Source: CBDDHT01 sp965228615
GTDB lineage: Bacteria > Pseudomonadota > Alphaproteobacteria > Rhizobiales > Methyloligellaceae
Length of the DNA: 64,000 bases
Reading direction: 5' to 3'
NCBI GenBank assembly: GCA_965228615.1
Contig: CBDDHT010000004.1
Coordinates: forward strand, 2,604,001-2,668,000
Shown in pieces: positions 16,987 through 24,889 of this stretch (position 1 is its first letter; every line of letters starts with the position of its first letter). The notes under the pieces were generated by a model. The model saw nothing but the letters and a program-made list of their open reading frames with translations, had not been told where the DNA came from and ran no database searches. The translations under genes were made by a program, and so were the position numbers.

Positions 16987-17580
16987 ATGACCCAGTCGCC
17001 CGATACGCTCGTTCTTTGCTGTGGCGCGATTGCAAAGGAGATCATCGCTATCCTGCAGACGAACGGCTGGGACAATATGCGCGTCGAGTGCCTTCCGGCC
17101 TCGCTTCACAACGCCCCCGATCAGTTGCCGGAACGCTTGCGGGAAAAAATTCGTCGGAACAAAGCGCACTACGACCGTGTCCTCGCGCTGTACAGCGATT
17201 GTGGAACCGGCGGCGCCATGCAGCGAATGCTGGACGAGGAAGGCGTAGAGAGTATCGGCGGTGCCCATTGCTATGAGGTTTTCACGGGTTCCGCGAAATT
17301 CCATGAGATGATCGCCAAAGAGCCGGGCTGCTTTTTCCTGACCGACTTTCTTGCCCGCCATTTTGAAAAGCTGGTGTTCCGGGGTCTCGGACTCGACCGT
17401 TTTCCGAAACTCCGCGATACCTATTTCGGCAATTATACAAAGATGGTCTATCTCGCTCAGGCTGACGACGCAGATACAGTCGCCCGGGCTCAGGCCGCCG
17501 CGCAGAGTGTCGATTTGAAACTGGAAATCCGGCACACGGGATTTGGGGGCTATGAGGCATTCCTGACGGATCGCCAGTAA
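16987..17580 (+). CDS. DUF1638 domain protein linked to corrinoid methyl transfer
   Basis: A 197-residue cytoplasmic protein of family DUF1638. It opens with TLVLCCGAIAKEI and contains YSDCGTGGAM and GGAHCYEVFTG, so several cysteines (about 11, 12, 75 and 99) are placed in conserved loops and could bind a metal or cluster. The family is repeatedly found beside corrinoid proteins and UroD-type methyltransferases, but its role is not established. Here it is the third gene of such a unit, with a 12-base gap. A part in corrinoid reactivation or methyl transfer is a reasonable guess and no more. Confidence 0.8.
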   Translation: MTQSPDTLVLCCGAIAKEIIAILQTNGWDNMRVECLPASLHNAPDQLPERLREKIRRNKAHYDRVLALYSDCGTGGAMQRMLDEEGVESIGGAHCYEVFTGSAKFHEMIAKEPGCFFLTDFLARHFEKLVFRGLGLDRFPKLRDTYFGNYTKMVYLAQADDADTVARAQAAAQSVDLKLEIRHTGFGGYEAFLTDRQ

Positions 17581-17648
17581 GACCCATTATTCTGAAACCT
17601 GAGCCGTGTACTCACTAGTCATCCAAGCTGGATGAAGTCCGGTTACCT

Positions 17649-17712
17649 GCCGTTTTGAGCCGTTTTTGACCTGATTGTGACACGACCGAAAAGTAACAAA
17701 TGGCGACATGCT
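17649..17712 (+). repeat. Dispersed 64-base repeat, copy 1
   Basis: By hand alignment this stretch matches 21971-22034 in the same orientation at 54 of 64 positions without gaps, including the identical block ACCTGATTGT and TGCT at the end. It lies between the DUF1638 gene and the phosphoesterase gene and is not part of a recognised coding sequence. Confidence 0.6.
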
Positions 17713-17796
17713 ATGCCGGAGCGTCAGCCGAAGTATGCTTTAGCCGTGGAATCACTACACTGGGTCCACAATTAAACGGTGTCACAATCGACCGCC

Positions 17797-18420
17797 TCAC
17801 ACATCGATCTCTATTGGGCGGCGCAGGGGCGATTGCGGTCTGTCCACAGAGGAAGCGTTCACATAGATGGTGTCACCGGATTCCCGTATACCTCCACTCG
17901 CGTGGACGTGCCCAAAACAGTGAATTACAGGCGCTAAATTCGAAACGCTCCTTGTTAGATGGCGGCATCCAAGATTTAGCCCACGACTGGATCGATCAAG
18001 CACCCCTGCAGGAGGCGTGTGGGTAATCAAGATGTCTGTACTTTTGGGGATTCTTGACCACCTTTCCCTCAACTCATCGTCGTTGGCGTGGAATGCATGG
18101 CTCTGCAGGAACGGCACCCAGGGTGTCCCGTAAAAGGTAATGCCGTTGTGCACCAGCATTTGGTCTTCCAGGTAGATGGCGTTCTTGAAGATCTTGCTGG
18201 TGGCGCGTTGCCGCTCCTCCAGCAGGTAATCGTGATTTCCTCCGATGCAGAGAATAAGGTCGAACTGCTGACGCGAGAACCACGCATCCACTTCGCGGAG
18301 ATCACTATGGTTCCGCTCGAACAGATCGAACATGTCGCCGCAGTGAATCAGCACATCACCACTGAGCGTGCCCAGCTCCTCGTGGCGCATATGTGTGTCA
18401 CTTATGATCGAGAGTTTCAC
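17797..18420 (-). CDS. Calcineurin-like metallophosphoesterase
   Basis: A 207-residue protein with all metallophosphoesterase blocks in order: SDTHMRHEE, HCGDMFD, GGNHDY, ITHTPP and FGHVHASGG. These supply the two-metal site ligands (Asp, His, Asp, Asn, His, His, His). The C-terminal GDTIYVNASSVD is typical of the small YfcE/UPF0046-like group that hydrolyses phosphodiesters or nucleotides. The frame is open further upstream to a TTG at 18519, but similarity starts at VKLSIISDTH, so I place the start at GTG 18420. No strong ribosome site is seen. It has no operon partner; substrate unknown. Confidence 0.8.
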   Translation of the reverse strand: MKLSIISDTHMRHEELGTLSGDVLIHCGDMFDLFERNHSDLREVDAWFSRQQFDLILCIGGNHDYLLEERQRATSKIFKNAIYLEDQMLVHNGITFYGTPWVPFLQSHAFHANDDELRERWSRIPKSTDILITHTPPAGVLDRSSRGLNLGCRHLTRSVSNLAPVIHCFGHVHASGGIRESGDTIYVNASSVDRPQSPLRRPIEIDV

Positions 18421-18922
18421 GGATTTGCACGTTACTTCCCAGATAACGTATCTGGCCAGAAAACAAACTGTTGCTGTGTAGGATGCCTGCGTAGCGGTTG
18501 CGTTCCAACTCCAGCCCAATCCGAGTGAGCCTTGGCATCACAAGGCATATGGTCTTCTGAACAGATTGATCAAGCCCCTGGATTTGCATAAAAGACCGGG
18601 CAAGCAATTGTCAGTTCCGACTTTCGGAGCGGAATTACAAACGCTGGCGCCGGCGGGTGGGGGTGAGTCAGGTGAACCGGTTCGACGAGCGGGGCATACT
18701 GAATGCACAATTATAGCGGAGCTCTCTCTCTTTTCAGAACCCACGCCTCGAGGCATGAAGGGAATCCGAACGACCGATGACAATCACTGACGCCTGTTCT
18801 CGGTCATTGCCCAAATACGAATCCCAACGAACAGGCACGTCAAACGCGCCAGTGGCTGACGGTCGCGCATTTAGCGCAAAAGCTAGACCGGAAGAACATC
18901 CTCCGAGAGTGGCCGGATCCGG
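18421..18922. other. Intergenic region without a supported gene
   Basis: About 500 bases between the phosphoesterase and chemoreceptor genes, both on the minus strand. Several short frames cross it but none has a good start, family motif or neighbour logic. I see no repeat shared with other parts of the window. Confidence 0.5.
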
Positions 18923-20578
18923 CTAGGCGGCCGCCACCTCGTCCAGAAATTGGTCGATGATTCCCCGCAGATCTTCGGCCTGGGCGGTTACATCGTGGGA
19001 TGCATTGAACATTTGGTCCGCCGATTGCGACGTCTCGCTGGCAGCGCTCGTCATGCCGGAGATATTCTCGGACACCGTGATCGATCCGCTTGCCGCCCGC
19101 TGGACACTCTGCGAGATCTCCTCGGTGGAGGCACCCTGCTGCTCGACGGCGGTGGCGATGGCGGCGGTCTTTGAATTGACGTCTTTCATGATGTCGGCAA
19201 TCTGTCGAATGCCGGTAACGGCGTCCCCGGTCTGGCTCTGAATATTTGTGATCTGCGCAGCGATATCTTCGGTCGCTTTGCCGGTCTGGGTCGCGAGTTC
19301 CTTGACCTCGGATGCAACCACCGCAAAGCCCTTGCCCGCCTCTCCGGCGCGCGCGGCCTCGATGGTCGCATTTAGGGCTAACAGGTTCGTCTGCTCGGCA
19401 ATATCACGAATGAGAGAGAGTACATCCCCAATGGCCTGCGCCGCTTCGGCCAGGCCTCCAATCTTGGTGTCAGACTCCTCTGCCGCGCTTGTGGCTTGGT
19501 GCACTATGTCGGTTGTAGCCGATACTTGGCGCGAGATTTCCTCGACGGAGTTGGCTAACTGCTCCGCGGCCGCCGTGACTGCATTGACGTTCTGTGAAGC
19601 TTCGTCGGACGCTTGCGCCGCCGTTGTCGCTTGTTGCGAAGTCTGTTCGGCAGTCGACGTTAGGGCGCGCGCCGTCGCTTCCATTTGACCCGTATTGTTG
19701 CGCACCGATTCCAGACCGATCGTCACACTCTCGCGGAAATCGGATATGAGCTGGTCCACTTTCTGCTGGCGAGCGGAGCGGGCTGCCTGATCCTCGTTCG
19801 TGCTTGCTTCAAGAGCCACCCGTTGCAGGGCATTTTCTCGAAAGATAGACAGGGTCGTCGCCATGGCCCCAATTTCATCCTTGCGCTCGGCGTCACTGAT
19901 CTCGGCTTCAAGGTCGTCTTCCGCGATCCGGGCCATCGTCATCTGCAGACGTTGAAGCGGGCGGACAATATGCAGGCCGATACCAACAGCCATCAACGCA
20001 CCCAGCAACGCACTGCAGACAAGAAAGATGAGCCCAAGCAGCTCCGCCGTTCCGATCTGGTCTCCGATATCAGCTTTCAGCGTGCCGGCTTCCGAAAGGG
20101 TCAAATCGACCAGTCCGTCGAGGTCCTTGGCGATTCCGGCCTGCAGTTCATGCATCAGATGGGGAGACGGAATGGATTCGGAGGGCTTGGCACCCAGAAG
20201 GGTCAGGGCATGAGTTTTCCAGATGCCGGCCGACCGCTCAATTTTTTCAAGGAGGGTACCCGAGTCTTCCGAGAGCGTCGCTTCCTTCAGTTTTATGAGT
20301 CTGATGGAAAATCGCGCATATCGCGAACTGAACGTCTGAAGAGACTCCGATGTCTCGACCGGGGACGTCATGGAAACGACTTTTGTCACATGGTCCTGGA
20401 CGTGACGGAAATCGCTCCAGGCACCGCGCGCATTCTCAACCGCCGCGAACGGTTTGGAGAACGCAACATCCATCATTTTGGAGATATTGCCCACATTCCA
20501 AATTGAATAGACACCCTGCAGCACCCCGACGAAGACAACCGCCGCAAAGCCAAGAAAGATCTTCTGCCTAATCGACAT
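18923..20578 (-). CDS. Methyl-accepting chemotaxis protein
   Basis: A 551-residue chemoreceptor. A first membrane helix (IFLGFAAVVFVGVLQGVYSIW) starts at about residue 5 and a second lies near 185-205 (LLGLIFLVCSALLGALMAVGIG). The periplasmic region between is about 155 residues and helical, like four-helix-bundle ligand domains. HAMP follows (IVRPLQRLQMTMARI), then the signalling domain with the hairpin core IRDIAEQTNLLALNATIEAA and AGKGFAVVASEVKELA. ATG 20578 has GAGGG seven bases before it. It starts ten bases after the di-haem peroxidase gene on the same strand, so the two form an operon, suggesting that the receptor responds to redox stress or to a product of that enzyme. No C-terminal CheR-tether pentapeptide is seen. 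Confidence 0.93.
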   Translation of the reverse strand: MSIRQKIFLGFAAVVFVGVLQGVYSIWNVGNISKMMDVAFSKPFAAVENARGAWSDFRHVQDHVTKVVSMTSPVETSESLQTFSSRYARFSIRLIKLKEATLSEDSGTLLEKIERSAGIWKTHALTLLGAKPSESIPSPHLMHELQAGIAKDLDGLVDLTLSEAGTLKADIGDQIGTAELLGLIFLVCSALLGALMAVGIGLHIVRPLQRLQMTMARIAEDDLEAEISDAERKDEIGAMATTLSIFRENALQRVALEASTNEDQAARSARQQKVDQLISDFRESVTIGLESVRNNTGQMEATARALTSTAEQTSQQATTAAQASDEASQNVNAVTAAAEQLANSVEEISRQVSATTDIVHQATSAAEESDTKIGGLAEAAQAIGDVLSLIRDIAEQTNLLALNATIEAARAGEAGKGFAVVASEVKELATQTGKATEDIAAQITNIQSQTGDAVTGIRQIADIMKDVNSKTAAIATAVEQQGASTEEISQSVQRAASGSITVSENISGMTSAASETSQSADQMFNASHDVTAQAEDLRGIIDQFLDEVAAA

Positions 20579-20588
20579 GTCACAACCC

Positions 20589-21641
20589 TCAGTTTGGAAG
20601 GATGGGCAAAGCGACAATGTCTTTCTTGCCCGTCAGCGTTTTCAGGAAAGCGATCAGATCCGCCGTCTGTTGTTCGGTAAGAAACAGCGGTTGCATGAGC
20701 GGCGACAGGGACGGTCTCGAAATACCGCCGGTCACATAGTGCGCGATGACCTCTTCAAGATCCGCCAAGGACCCGTCATGCATGAACGGCATGCGCTGGG
20801 TGAGGTCACGCAGCCCCGGTGTCTTGAAGGCATGTCTGGCCGTCTTGTTTTCGGGTTCGTATTTGCCACGCCCGATATCGTCCGATGCCAGGCCGATATC
20901 GTGGAATTTGTTGTCAGTGAAATTCCAACCCGAATGGCAATCGGCACAGCGCGCCTCATTGTTGTAGATTTTGAAACCACGCTTTGCGGATTGCGAGATC
21001 GCCGATTCATCACCAGCCAGCCAGCGGTCGAAGGGCGAATAGGTCGCGATCACCGTTCGCTCATAGGTCGCGATGGCCTTGGCAATCGTGTCCTCGTTGA
21101 TCCCTTCGTTCGGAAACACCCGATCGAACCAGTAGACATAGTCCTTGACGCCTTTCAACCGGCTGACCAGCTCGTCGAGCGGCATGTTCATTTCAACGTC
21201 CGCCTGGATCGGGCCCTTGGCCTGTTCTTCGAGCGTCGAGGCTCGGCCATCCCAGAAATAATGCTTTTCCCCCCAAGCCTGATTGAGGACCGTCGGCGCA
21301 TGTCGCCCGAGCGGCGTGTTTTGTGCTCCGATCGCACGCGCGACCGGTGCCTCCCAGCCGAATGACGGGTTGTGGCAGCTGGCGCATGTCATGTTTTGCG
21401 CCTTGCTTACCCGCGGGTCGAAATACAGCATTTTGCCGAGAGCAGCCTTCTCCGGCGTATAACGGTTGTATTTTGGGAATGGTATCGTGTCAGGCCGTTT
21501 GTATTTGACCTTCAAGGTCGCCAAATCGTCTGACTTTTCTTCAGCCGCAGAACTGATCCCCAGCCCGGAGAGCGCCCAGCTTGCAATGAACATGCTCCCT
21601 AATAAAGCCGACAGCAGGCGTTTCAATCGAGCTAACCGCAT
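20589..21641 (-). CDS. Di-haem cytochrome c peroxidase/MauG-family protein
   Basis: A 350-residue periplasmic protein with two c-type haem sites, CASCH (Cys 86-His 90) and CADCH (Cys 232-His 236). A basic N-terminus and hydrophobic core (RLLSALLGSMFIASWALSGL) with an AlaAla ending near residue 33 form a signal peptide. The first haem domain also shows the GRHAPTVLNQAW region of the CcpA/MauG superfamily. It may reduce hydrogen peroxide with electrons from a cytochrome, or oxidise a protein partner as MauG does. No methylamine dehydrogenase gene is near, so peroxidase is the safer reading. The start at 21641 is preceded by GGGGGATGAG. The chemoreceptor gene follows after ten bases. Confidence 0.9.
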   Translation of the reverse strand: MRLARLKRLLSALLGSMFIASWALSGLGISSAAEEKSDDLATLKVKYKRPDTIPFPKYNRYTPEKAALGKMLYFDPRVSKAQNMTCASCHNPSFGWEAPVARAIGAQNTPLGRHAPTVLNQAWGEKHYFWDGRASTLEEQAKGPIQADVEMNMPLDELVSRLKGVKDYVYWFDRVFPNEGINEDTIAKAIATYERTVIATYSPFDRWLAGDESAISQSAKRGFKIYNNEARCADCHSGWNFTDNKFHDIGLASDDIGRGKYEPENKTARHAFKTPGLRDLTQRMPFMHDGSLADLEEVIAHYVTGGISRPSLSPLMQPLFLTEQQTADLIAFLKTLTGKKDIVALPILPN

Positions 21642-22351
21642 CTCATCCCCCCGGATATGCACAAAGAACAAGTTGTCCAAGAATTAGGCAACAAGGCCAA
21701 AGAAAGCCTCATCAATGTGAACAAAAAGTTTAAAAGCTGACATGCTTGGACATTTTTTTAACATCGGCAAGCAATAAAAATCGCATTGGCAGATGTGATG
21801 ATTCATTCTTGCATCAGGGAATTCGTTGCCCATGCCGTCATTGTTCGTTTGGTGTCTGTGGATTTTCCGGTTGTGATACGGCTCTTGCGTTTGCCGGGCG
21901 ATCGCCTTGCGCCTGGTCGATCGCTGGACCATTAGAGAGCATTCCTCCGATGGATAACCCTTGGCTGCCGGCCGGTTTGAGCCGTCTTCGACCTGATTGT
22001 GGCACGACCGACAAGTGCCAAAAGGGGACGTGCTCAAGAGTGAAAACTGTACAGCACGCGTTCCAGAACTTTGTTCTGCTCACGATTTGCGTCGACACGA
22101 ACTCGCATCGAACTTCAAATCCAATTCGCGCGTTCGGGTTGCCTCTGAGATATTGCACGATTTCATTCCGTTTTGATTGGCTATCGGCCTCCGGCCCCGC
22201 AAGCCATCTTGCCACCGCCAACCCGGCTGACCTACGCTATGGAGCCGGCCAGCCTACCGCTGGTCCAAAACCGCGCCAGATTCTAACTCTGGAACTGGAC
22301 CACCAAACGGACCCCGGTCAGCAGCAAATCCAGAAATACGGAGAAAAACAG
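21642..22351. other. Divergent intergenic region with a dispersed repeat
   Basis: About 700 bases separate the peroxidase gene (minus) from the CusF-like gene (plus). Long frames run through it on both strands but none shows a family motif. The only recognisable content is the repeat at 21971-22034. The part next to the peroxidase gene (21680-21790) is AT-rich and may hold its promoter. Confidence 0.5.
21971..22034 (+). repeat. Dispersed 64-base repeat, copy 2
   Basis: Matches 17649-17712 at 54 of 64 aligned positions in the same orientation. Read on the minus strand it encodes SPFGTCRSCHNQVEDGS, but copy 1 does not keep this frame open, so the shared element is more likely non-coding or the end of a decayed mobile element. 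Confidence 0.6.
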
Positions 22352-22711
22352 ATGAGACATTTCAGTCGTATGATCGCTGCGGGCGCATTGGCTTGTCTTG
22401 TAACGGCCCCGATATCTCTAGCCAACGCGACGGAGAACAAGGGTCACGACCACAGTTCGATGAAGGCCCCCAAAGACACTGATCAAGCCGAAGCCTTGGG
22501 TGTCATCAATTCCGTTGATGCTGACAAGCGCAGTGTGAACGTCACTCACGAACCTGTGGAAGCCCTAGGATGGCCCAAGATGACAATGGATCTGCCGGTG
22601 ACGCGTCGCGTCGATCTTTCGGCTGTCAAAACCGGGGCCAAAGTCCGATTCAAGCTCAAGCAAGGCCGAGACAAGCAGTTCCGTATCATTTCTGTCGAGA
22701 ACGCGGAGTAG
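22352..22711 (+). CDS. CusF-like periplasmic copper-binding protein
   Basis: A 119-residue exported protein. A signal peptide (MRHFSRMIAAGALACLVTAP...ANA) ends near residue 26. The CusF-type Cu(I)/Ag(I) ligands are all in place: His 66, Trp 74, Met 77 and Met 79 in THEPVEALGWPKMTMD. The mature N-terminus also has HDHSSM, which could bind metal. The frame runs far upstream, but ATG 22352 starts the signal peptide and has GGAG about eight bases before it. In CusCFBA systems this protein hands copper to an efflux pump; no pump gene is in the window. It sits with cytochrome c' and a Spy-like gene in a redox/metal island. Confidence 0.9.
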   Translation: MRHFSRMIAAGALACLVTAPISLANATENKGHDHSSMKAPKDTDQAEALGVINSVDADKRSVNVTHEPVEALGWPKMTMDLPVTRRVDLSAVKTGAKVRFKLKQGRDKQFRIISVENAE

Positions 22712-22820
22712 AAGCTGTGTGGGCTGACTCTCGCTCGCTGGCCGACGTAGGTCTGTTAGGTGCGGTCTTCCACACATCTTTTCAATCGACTGAGCAACAA
22801 CACTGAAAGGCGAAAAGCTA

Positions 22821-23276
22821 ATGAGACTTCGTATTTGGCCTGCATTGGTCTTTTCGAGCATTTGCATTCTGGCTGCTGGGTTAGCCCTCGCCCATCAGGG
22901 CGCGACGGGTGTGGTCAAAGAACGCATGGAACTCATGAAGGGGATCGCGTCAGCCATGAAGGTGCTGGCGCCCATGGTGCAAGGTAAGTCGGATTGGGAC
23001 GCTGCTGCGGCAGCACAGAGCGCGGGCATAATTTCAGATCACGCGAAATCGATTCCCGCGAAATTTCCAAAGGGAAGCACCGGACATCCAAGTGAAGCCA
23101 AGGCGGAAATCTGGTCGAAATGGCAGGAGTTTGAGGCGAGTGCTCGCGGATTGGCAGAAAATGCGGCGGCACTTCAACAAGCGGCTGATGATGGTCTTGA
23201 GGCCGCTAAGCCCTTGTTCGGAAAAATCGTTGGTTCATGCAAAGGGTGTCATGAGACCTTCCGCGAAAAGAAGTGA
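22821..23276 (+). CDS. Cytochrome c'-family protein
   Basis: A 151-residue periplasmic four-helix cytochrome. A signal peptide runs to about ALAHQG (residue 25). The haem site is at the C-terminus as expected for this class: CKGCH with Cys 140, Cys 143 and His 144. Mid-protein helices (RMELMKGIASAMKVLAPMV) begin with the Arg-x5-Met pattern of class II cytochromes. These proteins bind NO or CO and protect against nitrosative stress or transfer electrons. It follows the CusF-like gene by 109 bases. The TGA stop at 23274 is also the first triplet of a sequence that looks like an IS3-type terminal repeat, so the last residues may have been altered by an insertion. Confidence 0.9.
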   Translation: MRLRIWPALVFSSICILAAGLALAHQGATGVVKERMELMKGIASAMKVLAPMVQGKSDWDAAAAAQSAGIISDHAKSIPAKFPKGSTGHPSEAKAEIWSKWQEFEASARGLAENAAALQQAADDGLEAAKPLFGKIVGSCKGCHETFREKK

Positions 23277-23460
23277 ATAGCCCCGATTTCTCTAGACACC
23301 TTCGGTTGTCATTTTCTGCTGCCGCTCGAAGTTGACGGGTGACAGCATCCCGTTCCTCACGTGCTTCCGTGTCGGATTGTAGAACATCTCGATGTAGTCG
23401 GACACATCCTGGTGTGCTTCAACGCGGGTCTTGTAGGTTTTGCGCCGTATGATCACTCCA
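23274..23460 (-). mobile_element. IS3-family remnant: end of the element and C-terminus of its transposase
   Basis: On the minus strand about 55 codons ending at 23292 read IRRKTYKTRVEAHQDVSDYI then EMFYNPTRKHVRNGMLSPVN, the C-terminal end of an IS3-group DDE transposase (OrfB). The catalytic Asp-Asp-Glu part is missing. Outside the stop, TGAATAGCCCCGATTTC and CTAGACACC (23274-23299) resemble an IS3-type inverted repeat from memory. No second end is visible, so the element is deleted and immobile. Confidence 0.75.
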
Positions 23461-23601
23461 CATTTGCCAGTTTGCATGACTATGAGGCCATTGCGGTGAT
23501 TGTGGAGCATCTGGTTTCGTCGTCGTTTGCGCAGCAGCCCAGAGCGGTTGGGCGACCGAGATCGTGATGAAGCTCAGAATCACTGAAGCCTTCTGCCACA
23601 T
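23460..23601 (-). pseudogene. Truncated 5' end of an exported protein gene, cut by the IS3 remnant
   Basis: The frame starts at ATG 23601 after GGAAGGAC and encodes a clear signal peptide (MWQKASVILSFITISVAQPL then WAAAQ), followed by TTTKPDAPQSPQWPHSHANW. It then runs into the transposase remnant and stops early at 23419. The missing part of the gene is not found in the window. The family cannot be named from about 45 residues. The exact join, near 23460, is estimated from where the transposase similarity ends. Confidence 0.5.
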
Positions 23602-23635
23602 GATCGTAGTCCTTCCTTTGCCGGTCCGAGCTGGA

Positions 23636-23782
23636 TCACGTCGAAGGTCTCAGATCCTCCTCGAGAGCCTTGAGAAAAGCACGCGTCTGCTCCTCTGACA
23701 TCCCATCAGAGCCAGCTTTGATCCAAATAAAACGTGCACAGCATTTCCGCCAATCGACAGTGTGTCTGTTCGCCGCTGCCAC
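23636..23782 (-). CDS. Possible 48-residue small protein coupled to the Spy-like gene
   Basis: A GTG at 23782 follows the Spy-like stop codon by one base, and the frame stays open for 48 residues ending in MSEEQTRAFLKALEEDLRPS and a final Thr. The end faintly resembles the first helix of Nif11-type leader domains, though it is much shorter. There is no separate ribosome site, so translation would need coupling. It could also be chance; no family is assigned. Confidence 0.3.
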   Translation of the reverse strand: MAAANRHTVDWRKCCARFIWIKAGSDGMSEEQTRAFLKALEEDLRPST

Positions 23783-23783
23783 G

Positions 23784-24284
23784 TCACATGGCACCGCAAT
23801 GCATGCCGATCAGCTCGTCCGCGATCTTCTTCTGATCGTTGTCTAAGGCGGCGTAGAGCTTCTCCGTCGCTGGCTTGACTGCCTTCATGGCGTCGAGCAT
23901 TGCCTCCATGCCTTTGATGCGCGCGTCCATGCGGGCCGTGGCATCACCCTTCTGCATAGCTTCCATCATGCTCTCGCGCATGCCCTGCATGACGGCCACA
24001 CGGGCCTTCACCGCATCTGCATAGTCGCCCCAGGCGGAATTCTGAACGTCGGTAATCTTGAGCTGAGCCTTGAGATAAGCGAGGCGACCTTCGGCCATGG
24101 CACCCATATGGCCATGCCTGCCTCTCATGCCGCGGCCCATCATGCCCATCATGGGGCAACCGCCGCCCATCATGCCCATTCCCATCCCGGGCATGCTGCC
24201 CCGGGGCTGCTGCGCGCTCGCCGGCACGAGCGAAAAGGCGGCCAGAGCGAGGCCCATGGCGGCGGTAACGAATGACTGTCTCAT
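23784..24284 (-). CDS. Spy/CpxP-like (LTXXQ-type) periplasmic metal-stress protein
   Basis: A 166-residue exported protein. The signal peptide is MRQSFVTAAMGLALAAFSLV then PASAQQ. The mature start is very rich in Met, Gly and His (MPGMGMGMMGGGCPMMGMMG), a likely metal-binding stretch. The rest is helical, with KAQLKITDVQNSAWGDYADA corresponding to the LTxxQ region of Spy/CpxP chaperones, and ends HCGAM. ATG 24284 has GAGGA seven bases before it; the frame is open further upstream without signal features. An FNR-like box lies 68-81 bases upstream of the start. Role in copper or envelope stress is inferred from composition and from the CusF-like neighbour. Confidence 0.82.
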   Translation of the reverse strand: MRQSFVTAAMGLALAAFSLVPASAQQPRGSMPGMGMGMMGGGCPMMGMMGRGMRGRHGHMGAMAEGRLAYLKAQLKITDVQNSAWGDYADAVKARVAVMQGMRESMMEAMQKGDATARMDARIKGMEAMLDAMKAVKPATEKLYAALDNDQKKIADELIGMHCGAM

Positions 24285-24351
24285 GGCGAAATCCTCGTTT
24301 CTGTCGAACCAAATCCAGATTGCTGTATGCCCCGGCTGCGCGCGCGCCTCG

Positions 24352-24365
24352 TTGACCGAGATCAA
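24352..24365 (-). promoter_or_regulatory. FNR/NnrR-type box upstream of the Spy-like gene
   Basis: TTGACCGAGATCAA fits the Crp/Fnr-superfamily half-site pair TTGAN-N4-NTCAA with one off-consensus base. Its centre is about 74 bases upstream of the ATG of the Spy-like gene, a usual distance for activation. The site is symmetrical, so it could act in either direction. Confidence 0.45.
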
Positions 24366-24889
24366 TCGGCGGCACCGTGCGCGGATCAACTGTCCGTGAT
24401 GTGGAGTTACATGATTTGGATTGCCTGAGCGCAGATCGCCGGGTTTCGTCCGCCGATGACAAGGGCGACTCCTCTCAGTGTACTACCGCTCGAACCGGCA
24501 GGGTGACACCCTCCTCGTTGCCACAACTAACCTGGTGATTGCCATTACCACGTTGGACAATTCTTCTGCATCTGAGGGCCGCTCTGGGTCAAACTCGGCC
24601 CTCTTGTTGATCCACCGATGACGGCTGCTTATCCTCTCTTAGCGGACTCAAACTGCTGCACCACTGGCCGTCAGAAACGTGCCATGGGCCGCCGTTGAGC
24701 AATGCACGCCAGCTTGACAGATCGGTGTCTTGCCCGATTGCCAATTGCGGTCTCACAGTGCGGAGCCATTCGATACATGGGGGCATCCTATGCACGCCGT
24801 GAATGGGGCGGGCAATTTTCCAAGCAAATGTTTGCTGATATGCTCCGATGAGATTATCGCGGAACGCACAAACACGATAGGAATTGCGA
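24366..24889. other. Intergenic region without a supported gene
   Basis: About 520 bases between the Spy-like gene (minus) and the Rieske oxygenase gene (plus). A 68-codon minus-strand frame (24589-24795) lacks a ribosome site and any motif. I see no clear promoter or repeat apart from the FNR-like box at its left edge. Confidence 0.5.

Noticed and set aside
20589..21641. Methylamine utilisation MauG as a firm name for the di-haem protein
   Set aside because: No methylamine dehydrogenase or other mau gene is nearby, so only family level is supported.
21684..22037. A 117-codon minus-strand frame starting SPFGTCRSCHNQVEDGS
   Set aside because: Its start lies in the dispersed 64-base repeat whose other copy has no matching frame, and the rest has no family features.
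24589..24795. A 68-codon minus-strand frame in the Rieske upstream region
   Set aside because: No ribosome site, no motif and Trp/Ser-rich composition.
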